NCBI GenBank assembly: GCA_030638845.1 | Contig: DAOWDW010000098.1 | Location: forward strand, 1 to 5,816 | Direction of reading: 5' to 3' | Length of the DNA: 5,816 nt | DNA from: Candidatus Peregrinibacteria bacterium | Lineage (GTDB): Bacteria; Patescibacteriota; Gracilibacteria; Peribacterales; Peribacteraceae | Shown here: positions 1-5,808 of the stretch, piece after piece | Layout of the letters: each line of letters opens with the position of its first letter | How positions within the stretch are numbered: the stretch's first letter is position 1 | Translations under genes and position numbers: made by a program | The notes under the pieces: generated by a model | What the model was told of the DNA's origin: nothing | Database searches by the model: none | Seen by the model: the letters and a program-made list of their open reading frames with translations, nothing else

Positions 1-1
1 T

Positions 2-2695
2 TGGTTTGAAAATGATGGAACAGACCTTTCATTTACAGAACATCTTATTGGATCAGCCAATGGCTTGATACATGGTGCACCAATAGATATGGATGGTGAT
101 GGCGATTGGGATATTGTTGCAGCTGCTTATTCCGAAGGTAAAATTTATTGGTACGCAAATAATGGAAGCCAATCATTTACAAGATATACTGTAGATGCTT
201 CTATAAACGGTCCCTCAAAGGTATATCCAGTTGACCTAGATGAAGACGGAGACATGGATATTGTTGGAAACAGTATTACTGAGTTTCGTTGGTACGAAAA
301 TGACGGAAGTGAAAACTTTACCGAACATGTTATTACAGCACAAGTTTATATTAGTGGGATAGAAGTAGTAGATTTAGATGCAGATGGAGATTTAGACCTT
401 GTATCTGGGAAATCTACAGTCTATTGGTACCAAAATGATGGTAGTGAAAACTTTACTGAAATATCAGCATGTACAGGAACACCTGGTGTTTCAGATATGG
501 ACGTTGTAGATATGGACGGTGACGGAGATTACGACATTGTTTCAGTATACTGGACAAATGCTGCAGGTGTAGACTTGCATTGGTGCGAAAATGACGGAAG
601 TGAAAACTTTACCTACTCTGCAGTAGATACTTCATTATCATATGCAAGAACAGTTGCAACTGGAGATTTAGATGGAGATGGAGATTTAGATATTATATCT
701 GGTGATGCAAACATGTATTGGTACGGAGTAACATTATCAAATCCCACAGTTTCTACTCTATCCCCTACAGATAACAGTACAGGAGCAACCTTGGCAACCA
801 ACCTTGTAATAACTTTCGACCAAGTAATAGCCTCTACTGGAACCGGTTACGTTACAATATATAAATCATCAGATGATTCTATAATAGAACAAATAAGTAC
901 TCAGACTGGAGCAGTTACAGGTTCTGGTACAACTACAATGACTATAAATCCATCTTCAAATCTTGAAGATTTAACTGATTACTACATTAAAGTAGATTCA
1001 AACGCTTTTCCAAATTCATCTGGTCTTTCTTACCTTGGTATAAGTGATACTACAACTTGGAACTTTACAACTGGAGACGAAACTGCTCCTACTCTTTCTG
1101 CAGTATCTGCAAGTACAGGAACTGGATCCGCTACTATAATATGGACCACAAATGAATCTGGTAGTACTTTAGTGCAATATGGTACAACATCTACTTTTGG
1201 CTTTCTTTCCGCAGAAACAGATATAAGCACAAGGGTTAAATCACACAGCGTAACACTTTCAAATTTAACTGCATGTACAAACTATTTCTATAGTCCAATT
1301 TCAAAGGATAGTTCATGGAATACAACTACAGGATCTACTGTTAATTTTACTACAACAGGCTGTACTAGTTCCGCAGATGTCCTTTCTCAAACTGGTGGAA
1401 CAATTACAACTAGCAGTACTGGCTCACTTAGTTTAGTAAACAATGGATCGGGTGCAGCTTTATCTGTACCACAAAATTCAACAACAAATACATTTACTCT
1501 GCAAATTAAAAAGATTGATAGTGATACTGTTATTGCATCTACTTCTACACCTACGAATAAATCTGTAATTGGTGATCATACTTACGATTTTCGTGCCATA
1601 AGCGGTTCGACTCTGGTTACAAGTTTTGATGAGGCAATCACAGTAACAATGACATATACAGATGCTCAGGTAAGCGGATATACAGAAAGTTCTCTCAGAA
1701 TTTACCGCTGGGATGGCTCTAGCTGGAACCAACTTTCCAATTGTGCTGTAGATACAACCGCAAATACTGTTACGTGTACAACTACAAACTTTTCTACATT
1801 TGGATTATTTGGTAGCGCAGTAAGTACTACATCTACAACAAGTACTGATGTTTCAACAGTTGGTGGTGGACATAGAGGAAGCAAAGAGAACATGGCTAAA
1901 CGTATAGCTCTTGCACATGCATCCATTATTGCTAGATACGAAGGAAAACAGCAACAGCAAACTATTGCAATAAATAATGAGCCAGAAGAATTAGAGGTGC
2001 CAGATAAATCTGCTTCCAGTGAAGAACGACACATTTATCGTGCAGCTCAGAAAGTTAAGCTTCATGCTTCTGCATTTAAACCAATTTTAGAACATAGAGG
2101 TTTCCTAGTAACTCTAGTAGGTGGCACTACTGTCCTTTATAGAGATGTCCCATCTAAAGTATGGTTTGCTCCATATGTTTCCTCATTAATTGAAGAAAAT
2201 ATTGCTCAGGGTTACAAAGACGAAACAGGAAAACTAACTGGAGAATTTGGAGTTAAGAATCCTGTAACCTATGCGGAGGTACTTAAAATGGCGCTTAATA
2301 CAGCTGAAGAAAATATATCTGGTCTTCGTCCTCCTAGAAATTTATCTGCTAAGGGTACTTGGACAAGTGCTTATGTTGCAAAAGCAGAAGACTTAGGACT
2401 TTCTGTATTTAATTCAAATCTTAATGTTCATACAGCCGCATCTAGAGGAGAAGTTATTCAAATAATTCTTGAGATAATGAAAATTCCAACAAGAATTAAA
2501 ATTGATTCTCCTTTTGTAGATGTTTCAGAACGTCATCCTTATACCCCATCTATAGCTACAGCAGCTGCATATGGAATAATAAACGGAGATACAGATTTAG
2601 AAGGAAATGAATTGAAAACATTTAGACCAGATGAACAAATTAACAGAGCAGAGGTTGCAAAGATTATTGCTCTGGTACTTGAAGCGGTAAAATAA
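2..2695 (+). CDS. SLH-anchored surface protein with VCBS/FG-GAP repeats (5' truncated)
   Basis: The frame is open from base 2, so the true start and any signal peptide lie left of the window; the TTG at 65 is only an internal leucine. Visible residues (897, first Trp = 1): five DxDxDGDxDI calcium-loop repeats at about 29-39, 78-88, 124-134, 170-180 and 222-232, each followed by a W(Y/C)xNDG strand, as in VCBS/FG-GAP beta-propellers; a Big_5-like Ig domain at 248-357 (NPTVSTLSP...LVITFD...WNFTT); a fibronectin III/phosphatase-N-like domain at 359-451 (APTLSAVSAS...IIWTTNE...VQYGTT); a ZU5-like beta domain at 454-604 ending FSTFGLFG, with two Cys near its end; a Ser/Thr-rich then charged, Gln-rich linker at 605-711; three SLH domains at about 712-766, 777-827 and 838-897, the last with FRPDEQINRAEVAKI. 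Inferred role: an extracellular adhesin or sugar/protein-binding protein held non-covalently to the cell-wall polymer. No catalytic motif is visible. It ends with TAA. The domain order is confident; the ligand is unknown. Confidence 0.95.
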   Translation, partial: WFENDGTDLSFTEHLIGSANGLIHGAPIDMDGDGDWDIVAAAYSEGKIYWYANNGSQSFTRYTVDASINGPSKVYPVDLDEDGDMDIVGNSITEFRWYENDGSENFTEHVITAQVYISGIEVVDLDADGDLDLVSGKSTVYWYQNDGSENFTEISACTGTPGVSDMDVVDMDGDGDYDIVSVYWTNAAGVDLHWCENDGSENFTYSAVDTSLSYARTVATGDLDGDGDLDIISGDANMYWYGVTLSNPTVSTLSPTDNSTGATLATNLVITFDQVIASTGTGYVTIYKSSDDSIIEQISTQTGAVTGSGTTTMTINPSSNLEDLTDYYIKVDSNAFPNSSGLSYLGISDTTTWNFTTGDETAPTLSAVSASTGTGSATIIWTTNESGSTLVQYGTTSTFGFLSAETDISTRVKSHSVTLSNLTACTNYFYSPISKDSSWNTTTGSTVNFTTTGCTSSADVLSQTGGTITTSSTGSLSLVNNGSGAALSVPQNSTTNTFTLQIKKIDSDTVIASTSTPTNKSVIGDHTYDFRAISGSTLVTSFDEAITVTMTYTDAQVSGYTESSLRIYRWDGSSWNQLSNCAVDTTANTVTCTTTNFSTFGLFGSAVSTTSTTSTDVSTVGGGHRGSKENMAKRIALAHASIIARYEGKQQQQTIAINNEPEELEVPDKSASSEERHIYRAAQKVKLHASAFKPILEHRGFLVTLVGGTTVLYRDVPSKVWFAPYVSSLIEENIAQGYKDETGKLTGEFGVKNPVTYAEVLKMALNTAEENISGLRPPRNLSAKGTWTSAYVAKAEDLGLSVFNSNLNVHTAASRGEVIQIILEIMKIPTRIKIDSPFVDVSERHPYTPSIATAAAYGIINGDTDLEGNELKTFRPDEQINRAEVAKIIALVLEAVK
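86..697 (+). repeat. Intragenic VCBS/FG-GAP repeat array
   Basis: Five copies of a calcium-binding loop, reading DMDGDGDWDIV, DLDEDGDMDIV, DLDADGDLDLV, DMDGDGDYDIV and DLDGDGDLDII, spaced 46-52 codons apart. Between them sit near-identical W-Y/C-x-N-D-G-S-E-N-F-T strands. At DNA level bases 296-322 and 587-613 are identical over 27 bases, and 430-456 differs only at a few third positions, so these blades look recently duplicated or homogenised. A part-blade (WFENDG) at bases 2-19 shows that the array continues to the left of the window. Confidence 0.85.
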
Positions 2696-2731
2696 ATACT
2701 ATTTTAAAAAGATTTTTCCCTTTAATATGAA

Positions 2732-2737
2732 TATAAT
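2732..2737 (+). promoter_or_regulatory. Probable -10 box (TATAAT) for the lipoprotein gene
   Basis: A perfect TATAAT lies 36 bases before the ATG at 2774, in a 78-base gap after the surface-protein stop. Transcription would begin near 2744 and leave a leader of about 30 bases. There is no good TTGACA-like -35 at normal spacing, and the whole gap is AT-rich, so a chance match is possible. No strong terminator separates the two genes: only short A/T runs are present around 2704-2717, so read-through from the surface-protein gene is also possible. Confidence 0.45.
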
Positions 2738-2773
2738 TTATTCTGTAATACTTTCTTAATTCTCCCTATTTCA

Positions 2774-3757
2774 ATGAAAAACCTTATTATCCTTCTGCTT
2801 TTGCCTCTTTTACTATCTGCCTGTGCAATTAAAGATGATTTAACTGATGCCGAGAAAGAATTTAATAATAGCGGGCGAGCAAAGGCTATAGAAGATCCAA
2901 CAGATTTATGGATGGTATATGAAGATGAAGAAGCAGGATTTTCTCTTAAATATCCACACTCTGTAACAATGGATTTGAATCTTACTGGAGCAACACTTAT
3001 TTTGTCTGTTTCTAGTAATGAAATTGAGGAGCTAGAAGGAACAATGGGCTACAACGAAGAAACAGCTCTAAAAAATAAGGAAACATTGGGAAAAGGAGAA
3101 TATGGAGAAAGTGTTGATTTTCCGCTAGAAGAATCTAAGAAAGTACGTAATATTAATGGGACATTTGCGCAGGACTTTTTAGTTCTAGGACGCTTTGAAG
3201 TTTGTGATGTTACGTTTGAAAGAAAGTTATATTTCTTCCATAACAACCATCAAATAGTTATTACTTTGCATGGAGATAAAGAATCGATGATGAAAGACAT
3301 TGAAGACTTCTTAACTTTAAATGAAGAAAACTGCTTTGAAGAAATGGTTTGGAAATTTAAAGAAGTGCCAAACTTATATTCTCTACTTGAGAGTGGTAGC
3401 GGATCTGCACTAACACAAGAATGGTTTAATACTTTTGATGAGATTTTAGATACAATTAAATTTACTAAAAATACTCAAGCGAAGTTGCAAGGATTATGGA
3501 CATCTGAAGATGATCCACTTTCACAAATAGAATTTGCAGGAAACATTCAAAAACAAATTTACAATGGCGAAACATTGTCCGAAGATGAATATTCTATTTC
3601 GAATAAATCACCTGTCACAGAAAATACAGAATCGGGAGAGTATCTTCATGTAAATAATGATGATGAGATGTTTGAATATAAAATTCTTTCATTAGAAGAT
3701 GATGTAATTGAACTAATGTATTTACCTCGTGGTAATACACTTAAGTATAAGAAGTAA
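2774..3757 (+). CDS. Two-domain lipoprotein (PsbP-like plus lipocalin-like, function unknown)
   Basis: 327 residues. Residues 1-17 form a lipoprotein signal peptide: KN, a Leu/Ile-rich core, then lipobox LSAC with the lipidated Cys at 17. The mature chain begins with an acidic tether. Residues about 46-230 resemble the PsbP-like/Mog1-like fold of secreted lipoproteins: a start like WMVYEDEEAGFSLKYP (47-61) and an end like WFNTFDEILDTIKF (217-230). Residues 238-327 look like a small lipocalin-type beta barrel (LQGLWTSEDD..., ending LPRGNTLKYKK). This fold reading comes from sequence style only and no family is assigned. Two other Cys, 144 and 187, could pair. The protein is acidic and should sit on the outer face of the membrane. 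The ATG is chosen because it gives the complete signal peptide; no Shine-Dalgarno is seen (TTCTCCCTATTTCA before ATG). It is convergent with the binding-protein gene downstream. No catalytic residues are recognisable. Confidence 0.93.
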   Translation: MKNLIILLLLPLLLSACAIKDDLTDAEKEFNNSGRAKAIEDPTDLWMVYEDEEAGFSLKYPHSVTMDLNLTGATLILSVSSNEIEELEGTMGYNEETALKNKETLGKGEYGESVDFPLEESKKVRNINGTFAQDFLVLGRFEVCDVTFERKLYFFHNNHQIVITLHGDKESMMKDIEDFLTLNEENCFEEMVWKFKEVPNLYSLLESGSGSALTQEWFNTFDEILDTIKFTKNTQAKLQGLWTSEDDPLSQIEFAGNIQKQIYNGETLSEDEYSISNKSPVTENTESGEYLHVNNDDEMFEYKILSLEDDVIELMYLPRGNTLKYKK

Positions 3758-3770
3758 GATTTGATATTGT

Positions 3771-3833
3771 TTATTCCAATGAATTTTCTTCATTTACTTC
3801 ATTTTCTTCATTTATTTCATTTCCTTCATTCAT
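3771..3833 (-). repeat. (AAT GAA NNA)n 9-base tandem repeat in the convergent gap, with a 20-codon ORF
   Basis: On the minus strand five 9-base units (AATGAAGGA, AATGAAATA, AATGAAGAA, AATGAAGTA, AATGAAGAA) run from 3830 to 3786, then a partial AAT. Period nine with conserved first six bases keeps a reading frame: ATG at 3833 opens a 20-residue ORF, M-(N-E-x)5-N-S-L-E, with TAA at 3773-3771. It starts 4 bases after the stop of the binding-protein gene on the same strand, with AGGA touching the ATG. It is more likely a simple-sequence expansion or a remnant coding tail than a translated gene. The 80-base convergent gap holds no convincing bidirectional terminator; only a 5-bp ATGAA/TTCAT hairpin is visible (3779-3793). 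Confidence 0.6.
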
Positions 3834-3837
3834 TCCT

Positions 3838-4959
3838 TTATCTTCCAACTTTTATTCTCTCCGTCTGCACAACGGTATTTCCCTCCCAATGCTTTACTCC
3901 GTAATCTACTCCTTCTACGTCTCCATTATCATCAAAAGAAATTGTACCCATAACACCTTCGTACTCCTTAAGCATATAAAGAGCATCTTTAATTTTAGCT
4001 CCCTCAGTACCAACTTCTTTAATTACTTGCAAAAGGATATTCGTTGCGTCAAATGCAAGTGCTGGATTTGAAGTATTTTGAAGTGGCAAACCAAATGCTA
4101 AATTAAAAGATTTTATAAAATTCTGTGCTTTTTCATTTGTCTCATCTGGAGTTGCAACTGCAACTATATCCATTCCTGCAAGACTTCCACTTAGTGTTTC
4201 TGCCAACGTATTAGATTCTGCAATATCGTTAGATACTATTTGCAAATCTGGATACAAACTACGGGCTTGCTCATAAATAGCAGCAACTGCAGAATCTGAC
4301 TGCATATTTATAAATAAAACATCTGGCTTACTTTCTGCCAATCGAAGCAGTAATGATCTTGTATCTTTTGTGCCAGGAATTACTGTTTCATTAAATACTA
4401 TCTCTTTCCCTTCTGGGAAATCTGAAACTACTGAATTTTGCAATCCTCTGCAAAAATTTGTGTCTTCTGTTAATAGGGCAATACGAGAGAAATTGTTTTC
4501 AGAAAAATATTGTCCATAAATAGTCCCAATAAGCGCACCACTTGGATACATACGGAATACAAAGTCTCCTGCCTCTGTGACTGCTGGACTACTACTTAAT
4601 GGAGCAATTATTGGAATTCCTTCCTCTTGCACAACTGGAGCAATAGCTAATGTTTCTGTACTGCAATTCCCCCCAATAATAGCAACAACCTTAGAAATAT
4701 TTATTAGCCTTGTCGCAACACTTTGCGCTTCTGATGCATTACATTTCCCGTCTTCTGCTATTAAATCGATATTTCTACCATTTATTCCTCCAGCCTGATT
4801 AACTGAAGATACTGCAAGTTGAACTGCATGAAGTGTATCTGTTCCATAAGAAATTGCATCTCCTGTAAGAGGTCCAATGTAGCCAATGCGTATATTCTCT
4901 TCATTTTTTGAACATCCAACAAGACACAAAATGCAAAATGTAATCAATAATTTTTTCAT
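3838..4959 (-). CDS. Branched-chain amino acid-type ABC substrate-binding lipoprotein (Peripla_BP_6)
   Basis: 373 residues, the usual length for LivJ/LivK-type binding proteins. The signal peptide (KK, hydrophobic core) ends in lipobox LVGC, with lipidated Cys 16. Family signatures in order: IRIGYIGPLTG (23-33), NQAGGINGR (54-62), an AED...A motif (68-78), VVAIIGGNCSTETLAIAPV (91-109), IPIIAPLSSSPAVT (115-128), FRMYPSG (135-141), FINMQSDSA (216-224), ALAFDATNILL (300-310) and GTISFDDNGDV (338-348). Cys 73 and Cys 99 sit where E. coli LivJ has its disulfide. The family binds Leu/Ile/Val, other amino acids, amides or urea for an ABC importer on the outer face of the membrane. The exact ligand cannot be read here. 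No permease or ATPase gene is adjacent in the window, so it is an orphan locally and could serve a distant transporter or a sensor. ATG at 4959 gives the full signal peptide; no Shine-Dalgarno precedes it. Confidence 0.95.
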   Translation of the reverse strand: MKKLLITFCILCLVGCSKNEENIRIGYIGPLTGDAISYGTDTLHAVQLAVSSVNQAGGINGRNIDLIAEDGKCNASEAQSVATRLINISKVVAIIGGNCSTETLAIAPVVQEEGIPIIAPLSSSPAVTEAGDFVFRMYPSGALIGTIYGQYFSENNFSRIALLTEDTNFCRGLQNSVVSDFPEGKEIVFNETVIPGTKDTRSLLLRLAESKPDVLFINMQSDSAVAAIYEQARSLYPDLQIVSNDIAESNTLAETLSGSLAGMDIVAVATPDETNEKAQNFIKSFNLAFGLPLQNTSNPALAFDATNILLQVIKEVGTEGAKIKDALYMLKEYEGVMGTISFDDNGDVEGVDYGVKHWEGNTVVQTERIKVGR

Positions 4960-4976
4960 GAATATTTAGATGGGAA

Positions 4977-5019
4977 ATTATGTAAAAAGGTTAGAGAGCA
5001 ATAAGAATGTGAGCAATAA
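4977..5019 (-). promoter_or_regulatory. Putative promoter of the binding-protein gene with paired GAGCAATAA repeats
   Basis: On the minus strand CATAAT (4982-4977) is a plausible -10 about 17 bases before the ATG at 4959. Transcription would then start very close to the start codon and give an almost leaderless mRNA. Just upstream, the plus-strand 9-mer GAGCAATAA occurs twice (4996-5004 and 5011-5019), 15 bases apart. On the minus strand each copy reads TTATTGCTC and could be a -35-like or operator half-site. The -35 spacing is not ideal (13 or 28 bases from TTGCTC), so the exact element is uncertain. Confidence 0.35.
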
Positions 5020-5165
5020 AAATGCTTAATACTTCATAATAATAAGATATTTTTAGATATATTTTACATATATATTTTATATATAGTACTTATGTTATAA
5101 GTAAATATAGATATAAATAAGTCTAGAGAGGGAAAATATTTATTTCGTCTTATTATGTAATTTGT
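5020..5165. other. Gene-free, extremely AT-rich intergenic stretch
   Basis: No reading frame of note exists on either strand. Only 6 of the 60 bases in 5041-5100 are G or C. It contains many ATATA-type runs and one clean inverted repeat, TACTTAT-GTT-ATAAGTA (5087-5103, 7-base arms, 3-base centre), which could be a regulator site. Possible roles are promoter/UP-element DNA, a nucleoid-protein target or simply spacer. I see no DnaA boxes, so an origin is not supported. Confidence 0.6.
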
Positions 5166-5169
5166 TTTC

Positions 5170-5252
5170 AGCCCTATTTAAAGCCAAAAACTTGATATCT
5201 ATCTTGATCAAATAATATATTCAGAACATATTATATGGCTTAAGCTAGGGCT
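5170..5252. repeat. Imperfect inverted repeat with 16-base arms
   Basis: The left arm (5170-5185, AGCCCTATTTAAAGCC) and right arm (5237-5252, GGCTTAAGCTAGGGCT) are complementary at 13 of 16 positions, with perfect outer 7-mers. The 51-base loop contains a second inverted repeat, ATAATAT (5212-5218) with ATATTAT (5228-5234). On the plus strand a TTTTTT run follows at 5266-5271, 14 bases after the stem, too far for a canonical terminator. It could be a second small structured RNA, a protein-binding site or the remnant of a mobile element. No gene is present between the arms. Confidence 0.5.
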
Positions 5253-5306
5253 AAATCTTGCATAATTTTTTCAGATGATTATTATGTGATGATTTGTTCG
5301 CCTCAA

Positions 5307-5321
5307 GTGAATTTAAATCAC
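5307..5321. promoter_or_regulatory. Near-palindrome GTGAATTTAAATCAC
   Basis: A 15-base dyad with one internal mismatch, flanked by CCTCA on both sides (5301-5305 and 5321-5325). It lies just beyond the T-tract that ends the minus-strand RNA. On minus-strand RNA it can also form a 6-bp hairpin with a G-U pair, so it could be an operator or a second, weaker 3' hairpin. This is only a shape argument. Confidence 0.3.
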
Positions 5322-5326
5322 CTCAC

Positions 5327-5375
5327 AAAAAAACAGAGACAAACACAAAAACAAACATATCCCTTTGCGAGGGAT
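5327..5375 (-). terminator. Intrinsic terminator of the minus-strand structured RNA
   Basis: Read on the minus strand, ATCCCT-CGCAA-AGGGAT (5375-5359) forms a 6-bp stem with a 5-base loop. A 32-base tract with 23 T follows directly and ends in seven consecutive T at 5327-5333. The mirrored A-rich tract makes no sense for a plus-strand terminator, so the signal sets the direction of transcription. The hairpin's 5' CCC can alternatively pair with the GGG just upstream in the RNA (GGGGTTAATCCC, 5382-5371), which would exclude the terminator stem. Confidence 0.7.
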
Positions 5376-5406
5376 TAACCCCGACCCTTCACACCACAGA
5401 AAATTA

Positions 5407-5577
5407 AGCAAGGAGAATGGTGGTCACAAAGACATTGCACTACGCACGTTCCTTCCGAACACCACTCTTACACTTGGACATAGGTAACGCGACCGTTTAG
5501 CGTTGATCTTCCTAATTACTTCAAAGTTAAAAGGGGCTTTGAAAAAAATAGGTTGTGTGCTCACCATTCTCCTTGCT
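5407..5577 (-). repeat. Perfect 16-bp long-range inverted repeat inside the ncRNA
   Basis: AGCAAGGAGAATGGTG (5407-5422) is the exact reverse complement of 5562-5577, separated by 139 bases. After a 2x2 internal loop the pairing continues with CACA (5425-5428) and TGTG (5556-5559). The enclosed segment holds three hairpins of its own, so this is a multibranch domain closed by a long stem. It is not an insertion-sequence end pair: the interior is non-coding and structured. Confidence 0.85.
5511..5552 (-). repeat. Long hairpin in the ncRNA
   Basis: TTCAAAG (5520-5526) pairs with CTTTGAA (5537-5543) around a 10-base loop. CCTA (5511-5514) pairs with TAGG (5549-5552), and most of the bases between also pair on the minus-strand RNA, with one G-U pair and two mismatches. 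The stem totals about 14 of 16 pairs. The neighbouring AACGC/GCGTT hairpin (5486-5504, 9-base loop) is separate. Confidence 0.7.
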
Positions 5578-5632
5578 CCGCGATGTCGCTAAGCTAACCA
5601 GTGAGGAAATCTAACCTAGCGCACAATTTACT

Positions 5633-5681
5633 CCCCTTGTCCACTAGGCAATTGCCTAGTTTAAAAGGACAACCCTAGGGG
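5633..5681 (-). repeat. Compound stem with an 18-base perfect palindrome
   Basis: ACTAGGCAATTGCCTAGT (5643-5660) is a perfect palindrome that folds to a 7-bp stem with an AATT loop. It is nested in TTGTCC (5637-5642) with GGACAA (5667-5672), and then in CCCC (5633-5636) with GGGG (5678-5681). Both one-sided bulges (six and five bases) lie on the same strand: 5661-5666 and 5673-5677. In total 17 base pairs form in a single arm, the strongest local structure in the window. Confidence 0.8.
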
Positions 5682-5750
5682 ACTTCGCCCGGTCACGAGG
5701 AGAAACAAGAGACCTTAGCGGGGCATAACGAGCGAGGGTTCCTCCCCTCA

Positions 5751-5808
5751 TTGATCACTTTAGCTGGCTCAGTAGCACACTCTTGCAATTGATAGCCTGC
5801 ACGATCAA
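5751..5808 (-). repeat. Closed helical domain near the 5' side of the ncRNA
   Basis: TTGATC (5751-5756) pairs exactly with GATCAA (5803-5808). Inside, GCTGGCT (5763-5769) pairs with AGCCTGC (5794-5800) except for one central mismatch. The domain lies 8 bases from the window edge, so the RNA's 5' end or further helices may lie just outside. Next to it GAGGG (5734-5738) and CCCTC (5745-5749) make a 5-bp hairpin with a 6-base loop. Confidence 0.6.

Noticed and set aside
3758..3837. Bidirectional terminator or CRISPR-like repeat
   Set aside because: The repeats are 9-base contiguous units without spacers, and only a 5-bp stem can form.
3889..4071. Plus-strand reading frames inside the binding-protein gene (also around 4577-4798)
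   Set aside because: They are antisense shadows of a well-conserved family protein, with no domain of their own.
1..4959. UGA recoded as glycine (as in Gracilibacteria/Absconditabacteria)
   Set aside because: No in-frame TGA is present in the three genes and all three end in TAA, so the window gives no evidence for recoding; it cannot exclude it either.
5140..5165. Chromosome dimer resolution (dif) site
   Set aside because: TTATGTAAT resembles a XerD arm, but the 17 bases before it do not match a XerC arm and centre.
4960..5345. Replication origin
   Set aside because: AT-rich, but there are no DnaA boxes (TTATNCACA) and no dnaA or dnaN gene in view.
5656..5751. 31-codon minus-strand ORF (MRGGTLARY...)
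   Set aside because: It crosses the hairpin 5734-5749 and enters the long stem 5633-5681, has no ribosome site, and looks like chance in a G/C-rich structured RNA.
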